Source: Candidatus Firestoneibacteriota bacterium
GTDB lineage: Bacteria; JACRDZ01
Assembly: GCA_016212735.1 (NCBI GenBank)
Contig: JACRDZ010000080.1
Span: forward strand, 1-8,567
DNA: 8,567 bases
Direction of reading: 5' to 3'
Shown here: positions 1 to 7,447 of the stretch, piece by piece
Position numbering within the stretch: position 1 is the stretch's first letter
How the letters are laid out: every line of letters starts with the position of its first letter
The notes under the pieces: generated by a model
Seen by the model: the letters and a program-made list of their open reading frames with translations, nothing else
What the model was told of the DNA's origin: nothing
Databases searched by the model: none
Made by a program: the position numbers and the translations under genes

Positions 1-422
1 AGAAATACAGCTTCTTTTTGTCTGCGTGCAAGATTATAAAGTCTTTCTCCTTTATAATGCACAGCTGAATACATTGGAGTAATTTGTTCAATCTCTCCCC
101 GAAATTTATCCAAAGTTTTTTCAAGTTCTTCAGCCGGTATAGATTCAACATTTACGGAAGTCAGTAATTCTCCTGTCCTATCCTGTGTATCAGTAGTTTT
201 TCCCAGACACATAGTAGCAATATATTCCTTATCACTATCTAAAATATAAGGTACTATTTTTGTTGCTTCACCTATACAAACTATCAACAATCCTGTTGCA
301 ATCGGATCTAATGTCCCTGTGTGCCCAACTTTATTGCAGGTAATTTTTCTTATCTTTTTTACAACATCAAAAGAACTTACTCCCTGAGGTTTATTTACTG
401 CTAAAATTCCGTTTATTAACAT
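1..422 (-). CDS. truB: tRNA pseudouridine(55) synthase TruB, 3' end cut by window edge
   Basis: This enzyme isomerises uridine 55 to pseudouridine in the T-loop of most tRNAs. I translated it by hand from the ATG at 422. It stays open to the window edge, giving 140 complete codons, about the N-terminal half of a family usually near 300 residues. The catalytic motif is visible as VGHTGTLDPIATGLL (residues 32-46), with D39 as the expected catalytic aspartate. Further family blocks are NKPQGVSSFDVV (10-21), GKTTDTQDRTGE and, near the edge, QITPMYSAVHYKGERLYNLA. The start lies only 3 nt after the nrnA stop, and an AGGTG about 11 nt upstream, inside the end of nrnA, can serve as ribosome binding site, so translation is probably coupled to nrnA. 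It is the most downstream gene visible. The identification is secure; only the C-terminal part is unseen. Confidence 0.96.
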   Translation of the reverse strand, partial: MLINGILAVNKPQGVSSFDVVKKIRKITCNKVGHTGTLDPIATGLLIVCIGEATKIVPYILDSDKEYIATMCLGKTTDTQDRTGELLTSVNVESIPAEELEKTLDKFRGEIEQITPMYSAVHYKGERLYNLARRQKEAVF

Positions 423-425
423 TTA

Positions 426-1406
426 CTAATTTACACCTATTCTCTCCAGTTCTTCTTCAATTTTATTTAATACTTTTTTTGTTACTGTTTCCAAATCTCC
501 TCTAATATCACAACCGCTGGCACGTGCATGTCCACCACCGCCAAAATATGATGCTATTTTGTTTGTATCCACCAGTTGCTTAGAACGCATGCTCACTTTT
601 ACTGTTCCATTCTCTGTTTCCCTGAAAAAAACTCCCATATCAACTCCCTCAATAGCACGAGTATGATTAACAAAACCTTCTGTATCTTCGGATTTTGTAG
701 AAGTTGCTTTAAACATTTCTTTTGTTACAAACATATAAGCTACTTTACCATGTGCATATTTTTTAAGTGTTTCTAATGATAACCCTAAAAGATGCATTGA
801 ATTTAATGTATAATTTTCGAATATTTTTTTACTAATTTCCCCTGGATGTAAACCGTATGAAATTAGTTCAGCCACCGAACCAAAAGCTTCGCTTGTTGTA
901 TTTTCAAATTTGAAATTGCCTGTATCAGTCATTATAGCAACATATAAACATTTTGCTGTTCCATGATCTATATGTAAATTCAAATACTTCGCAAAACGAA
1001 AAATCATTTCGCCTGTTGAAGATGCTTTTCCATCAACATAGTTTAGACTGCCAAAATTAGTATTGCTGAAATGATGATCAATATTAATAATGTTTTTTAT
1101 TTTTTTTATATCAACAAGAATGTTTCCCAATCTATCAATATTGCCGCAATCCAGAATAATAGCCACATCAAAATCAAAATTTTTGTCATATTTTATGATT
1201 TTTTTTTCACTGAAAGGTAAAAATTTATAAATACGAGGAATAGGATCTGTGTCAATAATCTCAACATCTTTTTTCATTTTTTTTAATATACTGTACATTG
1301 CTAATTGTGATCCTGATGAATCGCCATCAGGATTTATATGAGAGCTTATTACAAATTTTTTGTTTTCTTTAATAACCTTTGCTATTTCTGATAAAACTTT
1401 CATCAT
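426..1406 (-). CDS. nrnA: DHH/DHHA1 phosphoesterase, NrnA-type oligoribonuclease / pAp phosphatase
   Basis: Members of this family are cytoplasmic, metal-dependent enzymes that degrade RNA oligonucleotides of a few residues and, in several species, dephosphorylate 3'-phosphoadenosine 5'-phosphate. The 326-residue length is normal. The DHH domain shows SHINPDGDSSG (22-32), the metal-binding DCGN (86-89), the name-giving DHH (110-112) in NIDHHFSNTNFG, and MTDTGNF (159-165). The DHHA1 substrate-binding domain follows, with SMRSK (272-276) and the glycine-rich GGGGHARASG (289-298). All expected metal ligands appear present. The first ATG (1406) overlaps the rbfA stop codon as ATGA. A second in-frame ATG at 1403 follows immediately and is better spaced (5 nt rather than 2 nt) from the AGAGG at 1409-1413, so the true protein may be 325 residues. 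Which of the two activities dominates cannot be told from sequence. Confidence 0.93.
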   Translation of the reverse strand: MMKVLSEIAKVIKENKKFVISSHINPDGDSSGSQLAMYSILKKMKKDVEIIDTDPIPRIYKFLPFSEKKIIKYDKNFDFDVAIILDCGNIDRLGNILVDIKKIKNIINIDHHFSNTNFGSLNYVDGKASSTGEMIFRFAKYLNLHIDHGTAKCLYVAIMTDTGNFKFENTTSEAFGSVAELISYGLHPGEISKKIFENYTLNSMHLLGLSLETLKKYAHGKVAYMFVTKEMFKATSTKSEDTEGFVNHTRAIEGVDMGVFFRETENGTVKVSMRSKQLVDTNKIASYFGGGGHARASGCDIRGDLETVTKKVLNKIEEELERIGVN

Positions 1407-1762
1407 TTCCTCTGCTTAGGGCTTGTATCAATTTCTTTTAGAAGTTCCATTATACGGGTTGAACGCTCCAGTGTATCATCAAATTTAAAAATAATTTCAG
1501 GTGTATACCTCAATCGTATTCTTTTCCCTAATTCTCTGCGTACAAAACCACGCGCTTGAGCAAGCCCGACAAGAGATTGTGATTTTTGTTCCTCACTGCC
1601 ATAAACTGTAATAAATACTTTGGCATATCTAAGATCATCAGAAACAATAACATCAGATACAGTTACAAAACCCACTCGAGGATCTTTTATCTTCTTCTGT
1701 AAAATATCACTTATTTCTTCATGAATTAATTCATTTACTTTCAACATTCTGCGTGAAGACAT
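1403..1762 (-). CDS. rbfA: 30S ribosome-binding factor A (RbfA)
   Basis: RbfA binds immature 30S subunits and helps late 16S rRNA maturation around the 5' end and helix 1; in other species it is also needed for growth in the cold. The protein has 119 residues, a normal length, with a single KH-like fold. Recognisable blocks are the N-terminal helix RMLKVNELIHEEISDIL (5-21), KIKDPRVGFVTVSDV (24-38), DLRYAKVFITVYG (43-55) and LGKRIRLRYTPEIIFKFD (78-95). The ATG at 1762 has a GGAG 5 nt upstream. It begins 19 nt after the infB stop and its TGA overlaps the first ATG of nrnA by 4 nt, which is a typical coupling arrangement. The infB-rbfA order is conserved across many bacteria. Confidence 0.96.
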   Translation of the reverse strand: MSSRRMLKVNELIHEEISDILQKKIKDPRVGFVTVSDVIVSDDLRYAKVFITVYGSEEQKSQSLVGLAQARGFVRRELGKRIRLRYTPEIIFKFDDTLERSTRIMELLKEIDTSPKQRK

Positions 1763-1781
1763 AAATTCTCCAAACCTTAAA

Positions 1782-4016
1782 CTACAGCTTCTGAGTTATG
1801 TGTTCTATACGATAGGCTTCAATAATATCTCCAGCTTTAAAATCCTGAAAATTATCAACTCCAATACCACACTCAAAACTCGCCTGAACAGATTTTACAT
1901 CATCTTTAAATCTTTTTAAAGAATTAAGTTTTCCCTTAAATATGTCTTTATCCTGTCTTAATATTTTCACACAGGCATTTCTTATGATTTCTCCTTCAAG
2001 CACATAACTACCAGCTATATTCCCCAATTTAGGTATACGAAAAACTTCACGAACTTCTGCTTTACCTGTATAAACCTCTTTTAATAGTGGTTCAAGCATT
2101 CCTTCCATAGCCAGTTTAACAACATTTATTATTTCATAAATTATGCTGTATATTTTAATTTCTACATCCTCTCTAGCAGCAAATTCTTCAGTTTTTGGTT
2201 CTGTTTTAACATTAAATCCTATTATTATCGCATTTGCAGCTGATGCTAAAATTATATCTGTTTCAGTTATATTTCCAGGAGCTCCATGAATAACCTTGAC
2301 TTTTATCTGTGGTGTGCTAAGCTGTTCTAACGCTCCTGAAAGTGCTTCAACCGACCCTTGAACATCAGCTTTAATAATAATATTCAGTTCTTTAATATTT
2401 CCTTCCTGTATTTTCTTATATAAATCTTCAAGAGTAATATGCTGTTTATCACCCCAGGCTTTTTCTCTTTTAATATCCTGCCTTTTCATGCTTATCTGAC
2501 GTGAAGTTTTTTCATCACGTGCAACCTGAAATAAATCTCCAGCTTGAGGCACACCTGAACATCCTAAAATTTCAATAGGCGTTCCAGGCCCTGCTTCTTT
2601 TATTTTTTTACCTAAATCATTATTCATAGCTCTAACTTTACCATAAATGAAACCTGAAACAAAAACATCTCCGATCCGAAGGACTCCTTCCTGTATTAAA
2701 ACTGAAGCAACAGGACCTCTTAATCTATCTAATTTTGCTTCAAGAATAACTCCTTTGGCCATTTTATCAGGATTAGCTTTAAGTTCAAGCATCTCAGCCT
2801 CCAGGAGAATCATCTCCAGAAGATTATCAAGACCTATTTTTTGTTTTGCAGAGACTTCGACAAAAATGGTTTTACCGCCCCATTCTTCAGGGATGAGACC
2901 ATATTCTGCCAATTGTCTTTTTACTTTTTCAGGATTAGCTTCAGGTTTATCAATTTTATTTACTGCAACTATTATGGGAACCTGTGCAGATTTTGCATGA
3001 TCAATTGCTTCAATAGTTTGAGGCATAACTCCATCATCAGCAGCTACAACTAATATAACAATATCTGTCACCTGAGCACCTCGAGCGCGCATTGCAGTAA
3101 AAGCAGCATGCCCGGGTGTATCCAGAAAAACAATCTTTCCTTTTTTCAATTCAACCTTATAAGCGCCAATATGCTGAGTTATACCTCCAGCTTCATGATC
3201 CATTATATTTGTAGATCTTATAGCATCAAGAAGCTTTGTTTTTCCATGATCAACATGTCCCATAACTGTTACAACTGGCGGCCGAGGCTTAAGCATTGAT
3301 GCATCTTCTTCTTTATCTTCAATTGAAAGAATATCTTCACCATAAAGAGGGACATGTTCAATTTCGTAATTATATTCACTTGCTACTAATATAGCTGTCT
3401 CTATATCCAATTTCTGATTAATTGCAGCAAATATTCCAAGACTTATCATTTTCTTAATAAGTTCTGTTGAAAGTATATTCATTTTTTGAGCAAGTTCACT
3501 TACAATAATTCCATCGGAATTTACTTTTATTATGCCTTTTACTGCTTCTTGTTTAATAGATACTTCATCTGCTGCCTTCTCGATAGGCTTTAGTTCTTCC
3601 TGTTTGATACTCTCTTCTTTCTCTTTTACTTCTATTTCAATTTTTTCTTCAATAGCAACAGGTTCTTCTATTACATTTATGGGTTTAATTATTGTCTCTT
3701 CAACTTTTATTTTTTCTGATTTCTTTACAACTTTCTTTTTTTCAATTTCAATACTTTCAACAGATTTTTCATGTTTGGGTTTTAAAGTTTTTGATTTTTT
3801 TACTGATATAGGAATATCTTTATTAATTTCTTTCTGGAGAGAGGTTGATTCAGAAAAAGTCTTTTTTGTAGTATAAATTTTATGTATCATCTTTATTGTT
3901 ACATCATCCAGAGATGACATATGACTTTTTGTTTTTATACCCAACTCATTCAGCTTTTCAATTAATTCTTTGCTATTAATACCTATTTCAGTCGCAATTT
4001 CATGTACTCTACTCAC
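1782..4016 (-). CDS. infB: translation initiation factor IF-2
   Basis: IF-2 is the GTPase that places formylmethionyl-tRNA on the 30S subunit and promotes 50S joining. The 744-residue protein opens with an IF2_N helical module (about 1-50). A Lys/Glu-rich, probably disordered linker follows (about 55-160), then a second IF2_N-like module (about 167-215). All G-domain motifs are intact: GHVDHGKT (253-260), GGITQHIGA (277-285), DTPGH (299-303), NKID (353-356) and SAK (389-391). Domain II follows (about 415-500), then the IF2-specific domain with IKADVQGSVEALSGAL (548-563) and a C-terminal beta barrel (about 645-740) that binds the initiator tRNA. The start codon is GTG at 4016, supported by a strong Shine-Dalgarno 6 nt upstream and by the match of the N-terminus to the IF2_N module. 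It begins 19 nt after the nusA stop. Confidence 0.98.
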   Translation of the reverse strand: MSRVHEIATEIGINSKELIEKLNELGIKTKSHMSSLDDVTIKMIHKIYTTKKTFSESTSLQKEINKDIPISVKKSKTLKPKHEKSVESIEIEKKKVVKKSEKIKVEETIIKPINVIEEPVAIEEKIEIEVKEKEESIKQEELKPIEKAADEVSIKQEAVKGIIKVNSDGIIVSELAQKMNILSTELIKKMISLGIFAAINQKLDIETAILVASEYNYEIEHVPLYGEDILSIEDKEEDASMLKPRPPVVTVMGHVDHGKTKLLDAIRSTNIMDHEAGGITQHIGAYKVELKKGKIVFLDTPGHAAFTAMRARGAQVTDIVILVVAADDGVMPQTIEAIDHAKSAQVPIIVAVNKIDKPEANPEKVKRQLAEYGLIPEEWGGKTIFVEVSAKQKIGLDNLLEMILLEAEMLELKANPDKMAKGVILEAKLDRLRGPVASVLIQEGVLRIGDVFVSGFIYGKVRAMNNDLGKKIKEAGPGTPIEILGCSGVPQAGDLFQVARDEKTSRQISMKRQDIKREKAWGDKQHITLEDLYKKIQEGNIKELNIIIKADVQGSVEALSGALEQLSTPQIKVKVIHGAPGNITETDIILASAANAIIIGFNVKTEPKTEEFAAREDVEIKIYSIIYEIINVVKLAMEGMLEPLLKEVYTGKAEVREVFRIPKLGNIAGSYVLEGEIIRNACVKILRQDKDIFKGKLNSLKRFKDDVKSVQASFECGIGVDNFQDFKAGDIIEAYRIEHITQKL

Positions 4017-4022
4017 TTAAAT

Positions 4023-4030
4023 CTCCTCCC
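4023..4030 (-). promoter_or_regulatory. Ribosome binding site that fixes the GTG start of infB
   Basis: On the minus strand these bases read GGGAGGAG, close to a full anti-16S match, and end 6 nt before the GTG at 4016. No ATG is placed equally well, and the protein from this GTG begins directly with the conserved IF2_N module. The site therefore decides the start. Confidence 0.85.
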
Positions 4031-4035
4031 TGCTT

Positions 4036-5079
4036 TTATTCCGATTTATTTTTTATTTCCTCTTCAGTTTTTACATCCACTTTCCAGTTTGTAAGCTTGG
4101 CTGTAAGTCTGGCATTCTGACCATGTTTACCAATAGCTAGTGATAACTGGCTGCGAGGGACAATAATCATTGCAATTTTATTCTTTTCATCTAAAATCAC
4201 ACTTGATATTTTTGCTGGATTTAAAGCATTGGTAATAAATATTTTTGGGTCTGAAGACCATTGTATTATATCAATTTTTTCCCCGCCTAACTCATAAATT
4301 ATCGAATGAACACGTGAGCCTTTAATTCCAACACACGTTCCGACAGAATCAATATTACGGTCTGTACTTAAAACAGCAACTTTAGATCTTTGTCCAGGCT
4401 CACGTGCAACAGCTTTAATGCTAATAATCTTTTCTGCCATTTCCGGAATTTCCTGTTCAAAAAGCTTATACAAAAAATCATTATGTGCACGCGAAAGAAT
4501 AACTTTTGAACCTTTTGATGTAATAGAAACCTGAAGAACATAGAATTTCATATGATCTCCAATACTATAATTCTCACATGGAACCTGTTCTCGTTTTGGA
4601 AGCACTCCTTCAATTTTACCTATATTAATAATATAATCTTTATTATCTTTTTGATGTATAACTCCAGAAATTATCTGCCCTTCTTTTTCTTTAAATTCTT
4701 TATAAACAATTTCCCTCTCTGCTTCTCTTAGTTTCTGCATAATTACCTGTTTTGCAGTCTGTGCAGCATTGCGGCCAAAATCTTTAAGATCCAGATCAAT
4801 AGAAATAATATCATCTAATTTGATTTCAGGATTAACTTTTTTGGCATCTTCTAAAGAAATTTCCAGAAGACGTATACGTGGTTCTTTAACAACTTTTTTT
4901 CTGCATATAAATTTAACTGTATTTTCACTTTCTTCTACCTGAATAGGCAGATTATTTATACCAAAATTTTTACGAGAGGCAGATATTAAAGCAGACTCCA
5001 CCACTCGGGCCAATATACTTTTTTCTATCCCCTTTTCTCTGGCAATTTGTTCAAATAAATAGACTAATTCGCTAGCCAT
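4036..5079 (-). CDS. nusA: transcription termination/antitermination factor NusA (short form)
   Basis: NusA binds RNA polymerase and nascent RNA, modulating pausing, intrinsic termination and rRNA antitermination. The 347-residue protein shows an N-terminal RNA polymerase-binding domain (about 1-125), an S1 domain (about 133-199, containing GQIISGVIHQKDNKDYIINIG and later KVILSRA), KH1 with GIKG (251-254) in a VGTCVGIKGSRV context, and KH2 with GKHG (317-320) in LAIGKHGQNARLTAKL. It ends about ten residues after KH2. The acidic repeats that extend the E. coli protein to nearly 500 residues are therefore absent, as in Bacillus-type NusA. The ATG at 5079 has AAGGGGA about 6 nt upstream. The gene lies 37 nt after rimP and 19 nt before infB, the usual rimP-nusA-infB order, but with no ylxR or ylxQ in between. 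Confidence 0.97.
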   Translation of the reverse strand: MASELVYLFEQIAREKGIEKSILARVVESALISASRKNFGINNLPIQVEESENTVKFICRKKVVKEPRIRLLEISLEDAKKVNPEIKLDDIISIDLDLKDFGRNAAQTAKQVIMQKLREAEREIVYKEFKEKEGQIISGVIHQKDNKDYIINIGKIEGVLPKREQVPCENYSIGDHMKFYVLQVSITSKGSKVILSRAHNDFLYKLFEQEIPEMAEKIISIKAVAREPGQRSKVAVLSTDRNIDSVGTCVGIKGSRVHSIIYELGGEKIDIIQWSSDPKIFITNALNPAKISSVILDEKNKIAMIIVPRSQLSLAIGKHGQNARLTAKLTNWKVDVKTEEEIKNKSE

Positions 5080-5116
5080 AGTAAATCCCCTTTCGAGTTA
5101 CTTCTTGAGCTAAGAC

Positions 5117-5578
5117 CTAAAACTCTAATTCTAGATGTGCTTTTGCAATTTCATGATAACCGAATTTTATATCTCCTGAATCACGTATATTTATTATTAA
5201 AAATTCGTTATTAGCATCTTTTATTCTTCCTAAAAAATTACGTCTGGAATTTATTAAAAAATGCGTCTCGAATTTTATTAATTTTCCTTTAAATTTTGCG
5301 AAATCCCGCCAATCTCGTAATGGGCGGTCTAATCCCGGAGATGTAACTTCTAAAAAATATTTATCTGTAATAAGATTATTCTCTTCAATTGCTGCACCTA
5401 TTTTTTCACTTACCTTACTGCACTCTCCTATAGAAACAAGTCCATTTTGTTTATCAATAACAATTCTTAAAATTCTATTTTTCCCCTCTTTTTTAAATGC
5501 TATATCAAAAAACTCTAATTCCATAGTTTTTAAAATTGGAATAATAATATCTTTTACGTTTTCAATTAAAGATTTCAT
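5117..5578 (-). CDS. rimP: ribosome maturation factor RimP
   Basis: RimP is a cytoplasmic assembly factor that acts early in 30S maturation, when proteins are loaded around the central pseudoknot. The 153-residue length is typical. An N-terminal alpha/beta domain (about 1-88) ends in the family signature YFLEVTSPGLDRPL (74-87). A C-terminal SH3-like beta domain follows (about 92-153). The ATG at 5578 is preceded by GGGGAG at 6 nt, a strong ribosome binding site. Its place directly upstream of nusA, separated by 37 nt, is the classical arrangement and supports the assignment independently of the signature. Confidence 0.95.
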   Translation of the reverse strand: MKSLIENVKDIIIPILKTMELEFFDIAFKKEGKNRILRIVIDKQNGLVSIGECSKVSEKIGAAIEENNLITDKYFLEVTSPGLDRPLRDWRDFAKFKGKLIKFETHFLINSRRNFLGRIKDANNEFLIINIRDSGDIKFGYHEIAKAHLELEF

Positions 5579-5605
5579 ATTAATCTCCCCTGAATTTAAA
5601 AAATC

Positions 5606-7345
5606 CTATGCTTCCAGTTGATTACATTCTTGATCCATCATATCTTTTATTAAATTCTTAACAATAGTACATACCTCTTTAATATCAGAAATAACGATTT
5701 TACCAGTTCGGCGTATTTTTATTTCTATTTTATCTGCTTCTGTAAAATTCTTCCCAAGTGTTATGCGAAGAGGAATACCAATCAAATCTGCATCTTTGAA
5801 TTTAACTCCAGGTCTTTCTTCTCTATCATCGATTAATGTTTCTATTCCAAGAGAAGTTAAAGATTGATAAATCTTAAATGCAGAAGTTCTTATTTTTTCA
5901 TCTCCTGTATTTGTAGGAACTATCTCTGCATGAAAAGGGGCTATACTTATAGGCCATATAATCCCGTTTTCATCATTATTCTGTTCTATTGCTGCAGCCA
6001 TTGTACGAGAAACACCAATACCATAACAACCCATAATATATATTTTCTCTTCACCGTTTTCATCTGAAAAAGTTGCTTTCATTGACTGGCTGTATTTTTT
6101 CCCTAATTTAAATATGTGCCCTACTTCAATTCCCCTGCATATTTTTAATTCCTGATTGCAGTTAATACAAATTTCGTCCGTTTCTTTTAATATTCTTATA
6201 TCTATATAGTCATTTATATTAAAATCTCTCCCAAAATTAACATTAACATAATGATAATCGGTTTCATTTGCACCAGCTATCATATTAACACAACCTTCAA
6301 GAGAATAATCAGCTAATATTCTTATATTTTTTAATCCCAGCGGTCCAGCAAAGCCAACTTCCGCTCCGCTGAAACGTTTTACTGTTTCTTCATCAGATAG
6401 ATACAATTCATTAGATTGCATATAGTTTTTGAGTTTAACTTCATTAATATCATAATCACCTCTAATCAATACTGCAACTTCGCCTTTGTCTGTATTATAA
6501 AATAATGTTTTTATTATTTTTTCTGGTTTTACTCCAATAAAAATTGATAAATCATCTATACTTTTAATCCCTGGAGTAGATATTTTTTGAATATTCACTA
6601 ATTTTTCTTCTAAAAAATTATTTTTTTTCTTACTGACAGCTTTTTCCATATTTGCAGAATATCCGCAATTTTCACAAAAAACTACAGCATCTTCTCCTGA
6701 GTCTGCCTGTACCATAAATTCATGAGAACAAGCTCCTCCAATTGCACCTGTATCTGCTTCAACTACTCTGAATAAAAGACCGCATCGCCTGAAAATATTA
6801 CTATAAGCATCATACATGTCTTTATATGTTTTTTCCAGAGATTCTTCATTTGAATGAAAACTATATGCATCTTTCATACAAAATTCACGCCCGCGCATTA
6901 CTCCGAATCTTGGTCTTATTTCATCTCTAAACTTTGTTTGTATCTGATAAAAAAGCAACGGCAATTGCTTATAAGAACGTATTTCATTTCTTACTAAATC
7001 CGTAATTACTTCTTCATGAGTAGGCCCCAGCGCAAAAAAATGATCATTTCTGTCAGAAATCCGCATTAATTCCTTGCCATATACTTCCCATCGTCCGCTT
7101 TCATCCCATAATTCTCTAGGACTTAATACAGGGAGAAGAACTTCCTGCCCATTTTTTTTATTCATTTCCTCTCTGACAATATTTTCTATCTTAGTTAACA
7201 CTCTTTTCCCCAGAGGAAGATAAGAATAAATCCCGGACGCTACTTTTCTTATATATCCCGCTCTTAACATAAGTTTATGGCTTATCACCTGAGCCTCTTT
7301 AGGCTCTTCTCTTAATGTAGGAATAAGATATTGCGACATTCGCAT
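5606..7345 (-). CDS. proS: prolyl-tRNA synthetase, bacterial type with editing insertion
   Basis: This class IIa aminoacyl-tRNA synthetase attaches proline to tRNA-Pro in the cytoplasm. At 579 residues it has the usual bacterial length. It starts with MRMSQYLIPTLRE, matching the conserved N-terminus, so the first ATG at 7345 is preferred over the one at 7339. Motif 1 lies around GIYSYLPLG (38-46), motif 2 at FRDEIRPRFGVMRGREF (139-155) and motif 3 at GCYGIGVSRTMAAAIEQ (439-455). The INS editing domain (about 240-390) is present and contains KT at 279-280, where the family's editing lysine is expected, plus GAN (358-360) and FGRDF (371-375). Two CxxC pairs (C224/C227 and C393/C396) flank this insertion and may bind zinc. 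The anticodon-binding domain covers about 470-565. The gene is 27 nt upstream of rimP. Directly upstream is rpsB, an uncommon neighbour, after a 102-nt gap with a hairpin. Confidence 0.97.
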   Translation of the reverse strand: MRMSQYLIPTLREEPKEAQVISHKLMLRAGYIRKVASGIYSYLPLGKRVLTKIENIVREEMNKKNGQEVLLPVLSPRELWDESGRWEVYGKELMRISDRNDHFFALGPTHEEVITDLVRNEIRSYKQLPLLFYQIQTKFRDEIRPRFGVMRGREFCMKDAYSFHSNEESLEKTYKDMYDAYSNIFRRCGLLFRVVEADTGAIGGACSHEFMVQADSGEDAVVFCENCGYSANMEKAVSKKKNNFLEEKLVNIQKISTPGIKSIDDLSIFIGVKPEKIIKTLFYNTDKGEVAVLIRGDYDINEVKLKNYMQSNELYLSDEETVKRFSGAEVGFAGPLGLKNIRILADYSLEGCVNMIAGANETDYHYVNVNFGRDFNINDYIDIRILKETDEICINCNQELKICRGIEVGHIFKLGKKYSQSMKATFSDENGEEKIYIMGCYGIGVSRTMAAAIEQNNDENGIIWPISIAPFHAEIVPTNTGDEKIRTSAFKIYQSLTSLGIETLIDDREERPGVKFKDADLIGIPLRITLGKNFTEADKIEIKIRRTGKIVISDIKEVCTIVKNLIKDMMDQECNQLEA

Positions 7346-7360
7346 AATTTATTTTTATTT

Positions 7361-7366
7361 TCCTCT
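7361..7366 (-). promoter_or_regulatory. Distant, weak ribosome binding site of proS
   Basis: The only Shine-Dalgarno-like sequence upstream of proS reads AGAGGA on the minus strand, but it ends 15 nt before the ATG, well beyond the usual 5-9 nt. The bases between are A/T only. The other complete genes here have clear purine-rich sites at roughly 5-7 nt, counting from the second ATG for nrnA. ProRS may therefore be translated less efficiently, or through an unstructured A/U-rich leader. Confidence 0.4.
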
Positions 7367-7376
7367 TCTTATAAAT

Positions 7377-7431
7377 AGAGAACAGACAAAAAGACAATTA
7401 TATTTTGTCCATTGTCTTCTGTCTGTCCTCT
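7377..7431 (-). repeat. Long hairpin-forming inverted repeat between rpsB and proS
   Basis: Two arms, 7377-7398 and 7411-7431, are complementary around a 12-nt loop (7399-7410). In minus-strand RNA this gives about 21 base pairs, with two G-U pairs and one bulged U. The pairs that mismatch as DNA become wobble pairs only in this transcript, which favours a function at RNA level. It lies 16 nt after the rpsB stop codon and 31 nt before the proS start. No run of T follows the stem (the next bases are TATTTAT), so it is not a standard intrinsic terminator. It could instead protect the rpsB 3' end, act as an attenuator or RNase III site, or be a small dispersed palindromic repeat. Confidence 0.75.
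7397..7425 (-). promoter_or_regulatory. Possible internal promoter of proS inside the hairpin
   Basis: On the minus strand CAGACA (7420-7425, 4 of 6 matches to TTGACA) and a perfect TATAAT (7397-7402) are separated by exactly 17 nt. Transcription would begin near 7390, within the second hairpin arm, leaving a proS leader of about 45 nt that cannot form the stem. TATAAT is frequent by chance in AT-rich DNA, so this is a candidate only. Confidence 0.35.
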
Positions 7432-7447
7432 GCCATATATCTTTTTT

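Noticed and set aside
576..776. Short plus-strand open frame opposite nrnA, and similar ones at 2841-3053, 3108-3299 and 5864-6067
   Set aside because: All are antisense to well-conserved coding sequence, are short, and show no recognisable domain or ribosome binding site.
2647..3000. Plus-strand open frame of 117 codons opposite infB
   Set aside because: It lies wholly inside the antisense of the conserved IF-2 G domain and domain II. It has no convincing ribosome binding site and its low-complexity protein resembles no family I know; it is a shadow of infB.
3532..3876. Plus-strand open frame of 114 codons, Ser/Phe-rich and membrane-like
   Set aside because: It is the antisense of the Lys/Glu-rich linker of IF-2. 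Reverse-complemented Lys and Glu codons give Phe, Leu and Ser, which mimics a hydrophobic protein.
7377..7431. Intrinsic terminator after rpsB
   Set aside because: The stem is strong but no U-tract follows in the transcript direction, and the operon downstream has no other strong promoter; described as a hairpin repeat instead.
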